A DNA stretch of 64,000 nt from Campylobacter sp. US33a (lineage in GTDB: Bacteria > Campylobacterota > Campylobacteria > Campylobacterales > Campylobacteraceae): the NCBI RefSeq assembly GCF_004378855.1, contig NZ_RYYL01000006.1, positions 62,001 to 126,000 on the forward strand, written 5' to 3'. A program made the translations under genes and the position numbers. Of this stretch, positions 48,064-56,985 are shown in pieces. Numbering within the stretch: the stretch's first letter is position 1; the number at the start of each line of letters is the position of its first letter. Below the pieces are notes generated by a model. The model saw only the letters and a program-made list of their open reading frames with translations, had not been told where the DNA came from and did no database searches.

Positions 48064-49331
48064 TATTGATTGTTTTTTATAATTTCAAAAACTACTTTAC
48101 TTATTTTTTCAACTGATTTTATTTCGCATCTTTCATCTGTTGAATGAGGATTATAAATATTCGGACCTATAGAACAGCAAAGCAAATCTCTTCCATTTTC
48201 TAAAATTCCGCATTCTAATCCTGCATGTATGGCTGAAATTTTAACATCTGGAACTTCTTTTGATAAAGCCTTATGAACTTCATCGCTAAATTCATTTTTA
48301 ATTCCTTCCCAAGGTGGGTAAAAATTAAAACTCTCACATTTATAGCCAAAAGCCTTAAAAAATTCCAAAGTTTCAAATTCGATTTGCTTTAATTCCTCTA
48401 AAACATTAGAACGCGCGAAAAGCTCGATAATAACTTGATTTTCTTGCATTTTTATAGTAGAAAGATTGATGCTAGTTTGTGCAATTTTTAATTCCTCATT
48501 ATAAGCCCTAAGACCTTGAGAAAAAGCATTGATACTAGAAAGAATTTCTTGTGTTTGCAGGCATTTTTTAAATTTTTGTTTTCCTAAAAATTTACATTTT
48601 ATCCATTCATTATCTTCAAGTTTTGTTGTAGAATACACCAAAGCCTTAGCGTATTTTGGGATAGAATTTATCCTTTCTCCACCATTAAACTCGATTAGCT
48701 CTGCTTGATTTTTTGTAATAAAACTCGCCATTTCTTTAATGGAACTTTTGGAATTTTTAATAATATCAATGCCTGAATGTCCGCCCTTAAATCCAAAGGC
48801 TTCAAGCTCATACACATTACCTTCATACTCTTTAAATTTAAGATCTAAAACCGCTTTTATGTCCACACCACCTGCGCAACCTATGATGATATCTTTTTCA
48901 CTCTCGTGATCTAAATTGAGTAATTTTTTAGCTCTAAATTCAAACTTACAAGCATTAGCACCTAGCAAACCTACTTCTTCATCATTGGTAAATAAACATT
49001 CAAGATGATCAAAATTTGCCATTGCACTCATCATAATCGCCACACCAATGCCATTATCTGCGCCCAAAGATGAGTTTTTAGCCCGCAAATAACCTTGCTC
49101 TTCATAAAGTTCGATATAGGGTGCTTCACCCATACAAACCATATCATAATGACTTTGCAAGCAAATTTTTGGTTCACCTTTAATGCAGTGTATGTTTCCA
49201 GCTTCGTCGATATCAACCATGAATTTTTTATCTCTAGCATACTCTTTTAAAAAATTCTTTAAATGTTGGGTTTGAAAACTACAATGCGGAATTGCTGATA
49301 AATTTTTAAAATTTTTTAATACATTTTGCAT
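48063..49331 (-). CDS. pepD: Aminoacyl-histidine dipeptidase-like peptidase (M20 family)
   Basis: A 422-residue metallopeptidase of the PepD type. Metal ligands are visible in CLQSHYDMVCMG, SLGADNGIGVAIMMSAM, NDEEVGLLGANA and LNLDHESEKDI, with a His in PHSTDERCE near the end. The family cleaves dipeptides such as those containing His. I prefer the ATG at 49331, which sits 7 bp after AAAGG; an ATG two codons earlier is too close to it. It is divergent from the nuclease gene. Confidence 0.9.
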   Translation of the reverse strand: MQNVLKNFKNLSAIPHCSFQTQHLKNFLKEYARDKKFMVDIDEAGNIHCIKGEPKICLQSHYDMVCMGEAPYIELYEEQGYLRAKNSSLGADNGIGVAIMMSAMANFDHLECLFTNDEEVGLLGANACKFEFRAKKLLNLDHESEKDIIIGCAGGVDIKAVLDLKFKEYEGNVYELEAFGFKGGHSGIDIIKNSKSSIKEMASFITKNQAELIEFNGGERINSIPKYAKALVYSTTKLEDNEWIKCKFLGKQKFKKCLQTQEILSSINAFSQGLRAYNEELKIAQTSINLSTIKMQENQVIIELFARSNVLEELKQIEFETLEFFKAFGYKCESFNFYPPWEGIKNEFSDEVHKALSKEVPDVKISAIHAGLECGILENGRDLLCCSIGPNIYNPHSTDERCEIKSVEKISKVVFEIIKNNQ

Positions 49332-49378
49332 TATCATTCCTTTGTTAAAATTATTTTTATTATATTTTAGGGAAATAA

Positions 49379-49912
49379 ATGAGATATAAATATTCTAAAT
49401 TTTTAAATTTAAGGCAAATTGCCAGTGATCCAAAAAAAATATTATTGGTTTTATTGTTTATAGGACTTGCAATTTTTGCAAATTCCTTTGTCTTACCCAA
49501 ACAAAGTTTTGAAGCAAGGGTTATAAAAGTAGTAGATGGTGATACAATTGAGGTTGTAAAAAATAATAAAAATTATCGTGTAAGATTTTATGGTATTGAT
49601 GCTCCAGAAAGCAAGCAAAAATTTGGTAGTAATTCGAGAGATTTTTTAGCTTCTTTGATATTGGGAAAAAATGTAACTTTAATCCAAAAAGATATCGATA
49701 AATATGATAGAATTTTAGCCATAGTGAAGTTAAATGACAAAGATATTAATCAAGCTATGGTTGAAAACGGTTATGCTTGGGCGTATGATTATTATACTGA
49801 AATTTATCTTCCTTATGAAAAAAATGCCAGAACGAAAAAATTAGGACTTTGGAAAGATAAAAACCCAATAGAACCTTATAAATGGCGAAAGATGAATAAA
49901 TTCGGAGATTAA
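49379..49912 (+). CDS. Membrane-anchored thermonuclease-family nuclease
   Basis: A 177-residue protein with an N-terminal helix (ILLVLLFIGLAIFANSFVL), probably an anchor or signal, and a staphylococcal-nuclease domain. Catalytic residues are visible in VVDGDTIEVV, RVRFYGIDAPES and DKYDRILAIV, with YEKNARTKKLGLWKD near the end. It likely degrades DNA or RNA in the periplasm. It starts 47 bp from pepD and is followed 1 bp later by a small lipoprotein gene. Confidence 0.88.
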   Translation: MRYKYSKFLNLRQIASDPKKILLVLLFIGLAIFANSFVLPKQSFEARVIKVVDGDTIEVVKNNKNYRVRFYGIDAPESKQKFGSNSRDFLASLILGKNVTLIQKDIDKYDRILAIVKLNDKDINQAMVENGYAWAYDYYTEIYLPYEKNARTKKLGLWKDKNPIEPYKWRKMNKFGD

Positions 49913-49913
49913 A

Positions 49914-50093
49914 ATGCAAAAATATTTTCTAATGTTGGTATTTTTAATATTTAGCGGTTGTTATATTAATGAAAGAGGAATTTCAAATCGTTTTTATAGC
50001 GATTGCAAGGAATTTTATGATGCAAGTGGAACTTATCATAAAGAGTGTCCGGAAAATTGGGTGGATTTACCTTTAACTCCTAAGGAGTTTTAA
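49914..50093 (+). CDS. Small lipoprotein (59 aa)
   Basis: A 59-residue frame beginning MQKYFLMLVFLIFSGCYIN, a clear lipoprotein signal with Cys16 after FSG. The mature part is short and contains two more Cys (YSDCKEFYD and HKECPENW). It starts 1 bp after the nuclease gene, so it is probably co-expressed, and its 3' end overlaps the convergent hot-dog gene by 14 bp. Function unknown; I recall a small lipoprotein gene next to the nuclease in C. jejuni. Confidence 0.78.
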   Translation: MQKYFLMLVFLIFSGCYINERGISNRFYSDCKEFYDASGTYHKECPENWVDLPLTPKEF

Positions 50094-50649
50094 AAGTATT
50101 ATTTGCGGTATTACTAGATGGATTTAAATTTGCATTTGGATTGCTTTCTTCATTTTTAATATTGTTGTTTGTTGGTGGTCTTTTAAGTTTAAAGATATGT
50201 TCTTCAGTAACCACGACTTGCATATTTGCTTCAAAAATTTTAATTTCTTTAACATGCCCTAGGACCTTAACTTCTCTTTTTTTAGAACTCTCATCAAATA
50301 AAGCATGAGCTTCTAATTCTAAAACATCACCTAATTTTAAAGGAGCATAAAAAAAAGTTTTCGAGCTTATAAGCAAAGAAAATTCTTTATTTACAGCTGC
50401 TTGAGCTACATAATTAGCCGCCGCAAATACAAAAGCACTGTGTATGAGTCCATGATCATCTACTACCATTTCAGGTGTGGTAATAAGCACTGATTTGGCA
50501 TGATTTTTTGACAATTCTGAGATAAAGCCAGATAAAGAATTATTAATTTCAGGACAAGTAAAAAGCTCTGATTTGATACGACTCACATCTTCTTGGGATA
50601 CATATTCTTCTAGTTGTGCATATTCTTCAAAATTGTTATTTTTTAGCAT
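50080..50649 (-). CDS. Hot-dog fold protein, Cj0977-like
   Basis: A 189-residue cytosolic protein. The middle shows a hot-dog/thioesterase-type core (VVDDHGLIHSAFVFAAANYVAQAAVN and KLGDVLELEAHALF). The last 25 or so residues are Asn-rich and look disordered. In C. jejuni the homologue Cj0977 is known as a sigma-28-dependent virulence factor with a hot-dog structure. I do not see a clear sigma-28 promoter in the 1-bp gap after cmoB; one could lie inside cmoB. Substrate unknown. Confidence 0.78.
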   Translation of the reverse strand: MLKNNNFEEYAQLEEYVSQEDVSRIKSELFTCPEINNSLSGFISELSKNHAKSVLITTPEMVVDDHGLIHSAFVFAAANYVAQAAVNKEFSLLISSKTFFYAPLKLGDVLELEAHALFDESSKKREVKVLGHVKEIKIFEANMQVVVTEEHIFKLKRPPTNNNIKNEESNPNANLNPSSNTANNTFKTP

Positions 50650-50650
50650 T

Positions 50651-51520
50651 TTATACCTTTAATTTAACATAAACACGCTTTGGTGCTTCATAGCCTTCGC
50701 AAGTTAATTTAGCATTATTAGGATCTAAAAAATTTTCCAAAGAATATGAGTCAATCCACTCTGTTTTCCTTTGCTCTGTTAAATCCGTTGTTTTTTTAGC
50801 TAAAATTTCAAAACCTGAGAAACCAGCTCGTTCGCACCAATTTCTTAAACCCAATATCGACGGAATGAAAAAAATATTTGGTATTTTTGAATAAGTTTTT
50901 TTTGGAATTAAAGCAATCTCTCTTTCGTCATCAATATACATAGTGTCTAAAAACACCACGCCATCTTTATTTAAGCTCTGTTTGAGTTGTTTGAGCATTT
51001 TTATAGGATCGCTGCGATGATAAATCACTCCCAAACAAAAAATCACATCAAATTTACACTCATAAGTAGGCAAATCTTCAACACCTAAAAGTTCATATTG
51101 TATATTTTTTTTAGCTAAGGCATTGATGAGTTCAAACTGCAGACAGTATTTTATAGAAGGATCAAAACCTATAATTTTTTTAGGATTAAATTCAAGCATT
51201 TTAAACATATAATATCCATTATTACATCCCACATCGGCAACGATTTTATTTTCAATTTCATTCATAAAAGGTTTTAAAATATTAAATTTAATAAAACTTT
51301 GCCACTCTGTATCAATGAAAAGTTCATTAATTTTAAAAGGCCCCTTACGCCATGGTTTTAAATTTAAAGCCAAATCGCAAAAATCATTTTCATTTAATTT
51401 TTTACATTTTAATTCTATGCTATCTTTTATAAAAAATTCACTGTGTAAATTTAACTCACGAAGTTCTTGAATTTTTTTAAAAATAGGGTGATTTTGTAAT
51501 TGTTTTTCTAAATCATTCAT
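50651..51520 (-). CDS. cmoB: tRNA U34 carboxymethyltransferase CmoB
   Basis: A 289-residue SAM-type methyltransferase fold. KPWRKGPFKINELFIDTEW and VADVGCNNGYYMFKMLE are typical of CmoB, which transfers a carboxymethyl group to 5-hydroxyuridine in tRNA; IFCLGVIYHRSDPI and GLRNWCERAGF also match. It normally needs Cx-SAM made by CmoA, which is not in the window. It is followed after 1 bp by the hot-dog gene. Confidence 0.9.
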   Translation of the reverse strand: MNDLEKQLQNHPIFKKIQELRELNLHSEFFIKDSIELKCKKLNENDFCDLALNLKPWRKGPFKINELFIDTEWQSFIKFNILKPFMNEIENKIVADVGCNNGYYMFKMLEFNPKKIIGFDPSIKYCLQFELINALAKKNIQYELLGVEDLPTYECKFDVIFCLGVIYHRSDPIKMLKQLKQSLNKDGVVFLDTMYIDDEREIALIPKKTYSKIPNIFFIPSILGLRNWCERAGFSGFEILAKKTTDLTEQRKTEWIDSYSLENFLDPNNAKLTCEGYEAPKRVYVKLKV

Positions 51521-51634
51521 CTTGCGCCTTTTTATATTTTTAAAATGTTACTAAATTTGGCATAAATTTTTCTTTTGGTAGCATTTTAAAAGACAATAAA
51601 AACACTTTTCAGTAATTTTAAATTCACATACGGT

Positions 51635-51640
51635 TATAAT
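51635..51640 (+). promoter_or_regulatory. Putative -10 box for gltS
   Basis: TATAAT in ACGGTTATAATAAA, 38 bp before the gltS ATG, with AAGGAG as ribosome site. Confidence 0.6.
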
Positions 51641-51678
51641 AAAAACTTGTTTAGACAATTACAAAACAAGGAGAAAAA

Positions 51679-52947
51679 ATGGAAAATTCACAATTAACCA
51701 TTTATAATTTTGATTTTTACTCCACTTTGGTTGCTATGGTTATAGTGCTATTGGTTGGGGTTTTTATCATCAAAAGAAGTAAATTCTTGCAAGAATACAA
51801 TATCCCAGAGCCTGTGGTGGGAGGTGTTATAGCAGCAATTTTACTTTTAATGCTTTATAGCTGGGGGGGCGTGCAAATTAAATTTGACAACTCGCTCAAA
51901 GACCCTTTAATGCTCGCATTTTTTTCTAGCATAGGTTTATTGGCTGATTTTGCGTCTTTAAAAAAAGGCGGGATAAAACTTGTGGTTTTCTTAGTCATCA
52001 TTACAGGTTTATTGCTCTTGCAAAATGGTATAGGTATTGGCGTTGCAACTGCTATGGGGGAAAATCCTCTCATTGGACTTTTAGGCGGTTCTATAACCAT
52101 GAGTGGTGGACATGGAACAGGAGGTGCTTGGGCTGAAACTTTCATCAAAGATTATAATTTTGCTGCAGCAACTGAAGTAGCCATGGCTAGTGCGACTTTT
52201 GGACTTATTGCAGGAGGTATCATTGGTGGACCAGTGGCTAGATATTTGATTAAAAAATATAAACTTAAAACCCCTGGAACTGAAGTTAAAGATGAAAACG
52301 ATGCGATTTTAAATTTTGAAAAACCACATCAAGAAAGACTTATCACTCAATCATCGTTTGTAGAGTCTTTGGCTTTGATTGCTTTTTGTTTATTGATCGG
52401 CGTTTTTCTTGCTGATTATTTAAATCCAAAAATCACCATTTTACTTAAAAATGCTTTCTCTCTTAGTGAAACTTTCAAATTTAATCTCCCAACCTTTGTG
52501 TATTGTTTATTTACGGGAGTTGTTTTAAGAAATATTCTTTCTTTAACAAGAATTCATCAAGTTTTTGACAGAGAAGTTTCAGTGCTTGGCAATGTAAGCC
52601 TTAGTCTTTTCTTGGCTTTTGCTTTAATGACAGTTAATCTAATCGAGCTTATTTCGCTTGCACTTCCTATACTTACAATTTTATTCTTCCAAGTTGTAAC
52701 AATGGTGCTTTATGCGATTTTTATTACTTTTAGATTTTGTGGAAAAGATTATGATGCAGCGGTGCTTGCGGCAGGACATTGTGGTTTTGGACTAGGAGCG
52801 ACACCAACAGCTATGGTGAATATGCAAACCGTTACCAATCACTATGGAATGAGCCATGTGGCTTTCATTATCGTGCCTTTATGTGGTGCATTTTTTATTG
52901 ATATTATCAATGCTATAGTAATTCAAGTTTTTGTTGGATTTTTATAG
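51679..52947 (+). CDS. gltS: Sodium/glutamate symporter
   Basis: A 422-residue inner-membrane carrier made of two inverted repeats. Signature segments are NIPEPVVGGVIAAIL, GGSITMSGGHGTGGAWAETF in the first pore loop and AGHCGFGLGATPTAMVNMQ in the second. It imports glutamate with sodium. Glutamate is an important carbon source for Campylobacter. It has its own promoter and is followed by a stem-loop. I do not recall gltS at this position in C. jejuni. Confidence 0.94.
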   Translation: MENSQLTIYNFDFYSTLVAMVIVLLVGVFIIKRSKFLQEYNIPEPVVGGVIAAILLLMLYSWGGVQIKFDNSLKDPLMLAFFSSIGLLADFASLKKGGIKLVVFLVIITGLLLLQNGIGIGVATAMGENPLIGLLGGSITMSGGHGTGGAWAETFIKDYNFAAATEVAMASATFGLIAGGIIGGPVARYLIKKYKLKTPGTEVKDENDAILNFEKPHQERLITQSSFVESLALIAFCLLIGVFLADYLNPKITILLKNAFSLSETFKFNLPTFVYCLFTGVVLRNILSLTRIHQVFDREVSVLGNVSLSLFLAFALMTVNLIELISLALPILTILFFQVVTMVLYAIFITFRFCGKDYDAAVLAAGHCGFGLGATPTAMVNMQTVTNHYGMSHVAFIIVPLCGAFFIDIINAIVIQVFVGFL

Positions 52948-52956
52948 TTAATTTAC

Positions 52957-52981
52957 TCAAGCTAGTTTTTAACTAGCTTGA
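52957..52981 (+). terminator. Terminator stem-loop after gltS
   Basis: TCAAGCTAGTT and AACTAGCTTGA form an 11-bp perfect stem with loop TTT, 10 bp after the gltS stop. Confidence 0.65.
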
Positions 52982-53085
52982 AACTCATTTGTAAATATAA
53001 TTTAAATTTTTACACAAAAGTTAATAATATAAAAATAATAAAACCAAATTTTATACTTTTTTGTTTATTTTAAATTTAAAATTTT

Positions 53086-53712
53086 TTAAAGGATTTTATC
53101 CTTACTCGTACATAAGTGACTTAAAAAACACTTTTCACATAAAGGATTTTTTGCTTTGCAAGTATAACGCCCAAAAAGTACCATAGCTTGATGAAGATAG
53201 TTAAGATTATCTTTAAAAATACGCGTTAAATCTTCTTCGGTTGCTTCAGGAGTTTTTGCTTTGCTTAAATTTAATCTATGTGAAACTCTAAAAACATGAG
53301 TATCTACAGCCATACAATTTGCTCCGCACCATTCAATCAAAACTACATGAGCGGTTTTTTGTCCCACTCCTGCTAAAGATTTTAAATCTTTCTCGTTTAA
53401 TGGAATTTCTCCACCAAATTCCTCGCAAACCGCTTTTGCCATTTTAATTAAATTTTGTGCTTTGTTGTTAAAAAAAGAACAAGAATTGATCAATAGCTTT
53501 AAGCTATTTAAATTTGCATTGGCTAAAGATCTAATATTAGGATAAGCATCAAAAAGAACAGGGGTAATTAAATTTACTCTTTTATCGGTGCATTGCGCTG
53601 AAAGCATTACGCAAACTATCAACTCATAGAGATTTCTAAATTGCAACTCAGTAACCGGTTTATCGAAATGTTTTAATAATAAATTTTTTATTTCTAATTC
53701 TCTTTTTTTCAT
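53086..53712 (-). CDS. nth: Endonuclease III
   Basis: A 208-residue DNA glycosylase/AP lyase. The helix-hairpin-helix reads LKSLAGVGQKTAHVVL with the catalytic Lys, MAVDTHVFRVSHRL has the catalytic Asp, and a 4Fe-4S cluster is formed by CKAKNPLCEKCFLSHLC. It removes oxidised pyrimidines. It is divergent from peb4. Confidence 0.95.
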   Translation of the reverse strand: MKKRELEIKNLLLKHFDKPVTELQFRNLYELIVCVMLSAQCTDKRVNLITPVLFDAYPNIRSLANANLNSLKLLINSCSFFNNKAQNLIKMAKAVCEEFGGEIPLNEKDLKSLAGVGQKTAHVVLIEWCGANCMAVDTHVFRVSHRLNLSKAKTPEATEEDLTRIFKDNLNYLHQAMVLFGRYTCKAKNPLCEKCFLSHLCTSKDKIL

Positions 53713-53751
53713 TTTTTTATTTTAGTTAATTTTTTTTAAATTAACTTGAGT

Positions 53752-53757
53752 TATAAT
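53752..53757 (+). promoter_or_regulatory. Putative -10 box for peb4-fba
   Basis: TATAAT in GAGTTATAATAC, 36 bp before the peb4 ATG, between the divergent nth and peb4 genes. Confidence 0.55.
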
Positions 53758-53792
53758 ACAAAAATATATTTTTTATTTAAAAGGAAAGAAAT

Positions 53793-54614
53793 ATGAAAAA
53801 ATTTTCACTCGTCGTTGCAAGTTTAGTTGCTGGAACAGCTTTAAGTTTAAATGCTGCTGTTGTGGCTACTGCTGGTGGTAAAAATATTACCGATACTCAA
53901 GTAGATGAATTTTTTGCTCCTATGCTTAGAGGACAAAGCATTAATAATTTACCAGCTGATCAAAAAAAGGCTTTTATTCAACAATATATTGTGCAAGATT
54001 TAATTTTAAATGAGGCTAAAAAAGATGGTTTAGAAAAAGATGCGACTTATAAAAAAGAATTGGATCGTGCAAAAGACGCTATTTTAGTAGCAGTTTATCA
54101 AGATAAAATCATGCAAGATATTAAAATAGATTCCGCAAAAGTGAAATCAATTTACGATCAAAACAAAGATAAATATGTAAAACCAGCTAGAGTTCAAGCT
54201 AAACATATTTTAGTTCAAAATCAAACAGATGCAGAAAAAATTATTGATGAATTGAAAAATTTAAAAGGCGATGCATTAGATAAAAAATTCTCTGAAATTG
54301 CAAGAGCAAAATCTATTGATAACGGCTCCGCTGCACAAGGTGGTGAGCTTGGTTGGTTTGATGAATCTACTATGGTAAAACCATTTACAGATGCTGCTTT
54401 TGCACTTAAAAAAGGTGAAATTTCCAAATCACCTGTAAAAACTAATTTTGGTTATCATATTATCCTTAAAGAAAATTCAGAGGCAAGAACACAACTTACT
54501 TTTGATCAAGTAAAACAAGGTATTGAGGCAGCTTTAAGAGCAGAGGAATTTAAACAAGTAATTGCAAAAAAAGCTCAAGAACTACTTGATAAAGCTAAAG
54601 TGACTTACAAATAA
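53793..54614 (+). CDS. peb4: Peb4 (Cbf2): periplasmic SurA-like chaperone and peptidyl-prolyl isomerase
   Basis: A 273-residue exported protein with signal [22 protein letters not shown] parvulin (PpiC) domain spans about 130-235: [38 protein letters not shown] and [11 protein letters not shown]. Flanking helical regions match the SurA-like chaperone plan. Peb4 assists outer-membrane protein folding and affects adhesion in C. jejuni. The stop overlaps the fba start by one base. Confidence 0.95.
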   Translation: MKKFSLVVASLVAGTALSLNAAVVATAGGKNITDTQVDEFFAPMLRGQSINNLPADQKKAFIQQYIVQDLILNEAKKDGLEKDATYKKELDRAKDAILVAVYQDKIMQDIKIDSAKVKSIYDQNKDKYVKPARVQAKHILVQNQTDAEKIIDELKNLKGDALDKKFSEIARAKSIDNGSAAQGGELGWFDESTMVKPFTDAAFALKKGEISKSPVKTNFGYHIILKENSEARTQLTFDQVKQGIEAALRAEEFKQVIAKKAQELLDKAKVTYK

Positions 54615-55678
54615 TGGGTGTTTTAGATATAGTAAAAGCAGGAGTTGTTAGTGGCGAAGAGTTGAATAAACTCTACGCTTACGCTAAGAGCGAAAATTTT
54701 GCAATTCCTGCAGTAAATGTTGTGGGGACTAATTCTATCAATGCGGTTTTAGAATCTGCCAAAAAAGTTAATTCGCCTGTAATCATACAATTTTCAAATG
54801 GTGGAGCTAAATTTTTTGCAGGTAAAAATTGCCCCAATGCGGAAGTTTTGGGAGCTATCAGCGGTGCTAAACATGTTCATTTACTTGCAAAAGCTTATGG
54901 AATTCCTGTGATTTTACATACCGATCATGCTGCTAGAAAACTTTTACCTTGGATAGACGGTTTGATTCTTGCAAATGAAGAATTTAAAAAACAAAATGAT
55001 GTAGCTTTATTTAGTTCGCATATGCTTGATCTTAGCGAAGAAAGTTTGGAAGATAATCTTAGTACTTGCGAAGCCTATCTTAAAAAATTAGATGCTTTAG
55101 GGGTGAGTTTAGAAATAGAACTTGGCTGCACTGGTGGCGAAGAAGATGGGGTGGATAATACTGGCATTGACAATGCAAAGCTCTATACTCAGCCTGAAGA
55201 TGTCGCTCTTGCTTATGAAAGACTTGGTAAGATTAGTGATAAATTTTCAATTGCAGCAAGTTTTGGTAATGTTCATGGTGTATATAAACCAGGTAATGTC
55301 AGCTTGCAACCTGAAATTTTAAAGAATTCTCAAAATTTTGTTAAAAATAAATTTAATCTTCAAAATGATAAGCCTATTAATTTTGTGTTTCATGGTGGTA
55401 GTGGTAGTGAATTAAGCGATATTAAAAACGCTGTAAGTTATGGCGTTATTAAAATGAATATCGATACAGATACACAATGGGCATTTTGGGATGGTGTTCG
55501 TATTTATGAAGCCAGCAATAAAGCCTATTTACAAGGACAAATTGGCAACCCAGAAGGTGATGACAAGCCAAATAAAAAATACTATGATCCTCGCGTGTGG
55601 TTAAGAGCAGGTGAAGAAAGCATGATTAAACGCTTGGAAATTGCTTTTGAAGATTTAAATTGCATTAACAAAAATTAA
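54614..55678 (+). CDS. fba: Class II fructose-bisphosphate aldolase
   Basis: A 354-residue zinc-dependent aldolase. Zinc ligands and active-site motifs are VILHTDHAARKLLPW, LEIELGCTGGEEDGVDN, SFGNVHGVYKPGNV and NFVFHGGSGSEL. Campylobacter lacks a full glycolytic flux, so the enzyme is thought to serve gluconeogenesis. It is translated from a TAATG overlap with peb4, and a strong stem-loop follows. Confidence 0.96.
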   Translation: MGVLDIVKAGVVSGEELNKLYAYAKSENFAIPAVNVVGTNSINAVLESAKKVNSPVIIQFSNGGAKFFAGKNCPNAEVLGAISGAKHVHLLAKAYGIPVILHTDHAARKLLPWIDGLILANEEFKKQNDVALFSSHMLDLSEESLEDNLSTCEAYLKKLDALGVSLEIELGCTGGEEDGVDNTGIDNAKLYTQPEDVALAYERLGKISDKFSIAASFGNVHGVYKPGNVSLQPEILKNSQNFVKNKFNLQNDKPINFVFHGGSGSELSDIKNAVSYGVIKMNIDTDTQWAFWDGVRIYEASNKAYLQGQIGNPEGDDKPNKKYYDPRVWLRAGEESMIKRLEIAFEDLNCINKN

Positions 55679-55682
55679 AATT

Positions 55683-55714
55683 GATAAAAACAATCGCTTT
55701 TGATTGTTTTTATC
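55683..55714 (+). terminator. Rho-independent-type terminator after fba
   Basis: GATAAAAACAATC and GATTGTTTTTATC pair perfectly over 13 bp with loop GCTTTT, beginning 4 bp after the fba stop. The downstream arm is T-rich. Confidence 0.75.
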
Positions 55715-55948
55715 CCAAGATAGTCATCTCTGACGCATTTTCATTTATCTTTAAAATTTTTATCCATTTTTAAAAATTCACATAATTTATTATTAAAAAT
55801 TATTTATTTTTATAAATCATAAAACAAAGTGTGATATTTTAAAAAATTCAAGCTAAAGATTTTTATTTTAAAAATTTATCCCAAATAAGAGTTAAAAATT
55901 CTAAAAAAATGCAAGAGATATTAAAACCATTGTTGATAAAAATAATTC

Positions 55949-56984
55949 TTAAGCCCTAATATCGATATTTATCAAAGAATATATTTTATTAATATTATTT
56001 GGTTGTTTTAGAATTTCAAATAAAGATTTTTGATGCTCCTTTGGTGATTTGTTGCACCCATTCTAAAAAATTACTTGAATTTATTTCATTTTTTTGATTT
56101 AAACTATTTAATTTGTTTTCAAAATCTTTAACATCACTTGTGTCACTAAGTAATGCAAAAGCATCGCTTAAATTCGAAAAATAAGCATTGCTAAGTTTAT
56201 TATTAAGTTCTTTGATTTCATTTTCACTTAAAGAATTATCAAACCCTTGTAACTTTCCCCATATGGTTGTTTCGCCAGTAATTAAAGGTTGTATGCTTAC
56301 ACCCCAGTATTAACATTGTTAGATAAAAAACCTATTAATAAACCACCCATAGTAATAGAGTCATCATTATTTGTATATTTATCAGCACTAGTATCCCAAG
56401 ATAAAGCGGTGTTTTTAGCACTATGTAAAATATCAGGATTAAAAAGTAAAAGTTCTGATTTTTCATCTGTATTGTCAAAATTAAAAAAAACTAGGACTTA
56501 ATTTTTCATTCTCATTAATATTTTTAAATCCACCTTTTGCGTTAATGTCTTTCATTTCTTCGTAAGAAAAAGTTTGTTTTACTTCTAAAGTGTTTTTATC
56601 TATTAAGTAATTTTGCGGAAAATAATTTGCTAAATCTTCTTTTGAAAAGCTATTTTCTCCTTTTAATTCAGGAGTTTTTTCTATAAGTTGAGAAACTATT
56701 TTATAAGCATTTCCTATGGTTTTCGCAATATCGATATTTGTATAGCTTTGCAAAATTCCATTATTTTGAGCCTTAATAAAATTTTCCATAGCGCTAGAAT
56801 AAATTTTTATGTCTTCAGGAATTCCTACTTTTTTATTAAATTCACTTGTGAAATACCCATCTTTATCCACATCATAACTCATAAATTGGTTTTGCTTTAG
56901 AGTATCTGTATTTTTTATTGGGATTTATAGATAAATTTAACCCAGCTTAAAGCTACTAAAAGTAGTGTTTTTGATTTTTATCAT
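55949..56984 (-). pseudogene. Decayed paralogue A, EF-hand-like protein of unknown function
   Basis: Read on the minus strand this was a gene of about 345 codons. It starts MIKIKNTTFSSF at 56984, holds SYDVDKDGYFTSEFN (an EF-hand-like D-x-D-x-D-G loop), IDIAKTIGNAYKIVSQLIE and GETTI, and ends NIDIRA. The reading frame is broken by single-base changes, most in homopolymers: T6 at 56911-56916, A8 at 56483-56490, C4 at 56302-56305 and T5 at 56027-56031 on the plus strand, plus at least one near the N-terminus. The longest surviving piece is 56481-56882. It begins 1 bp after paralogue B. Function unknown. Confidence 0.75.
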
Positions 56985-56985
56985 A

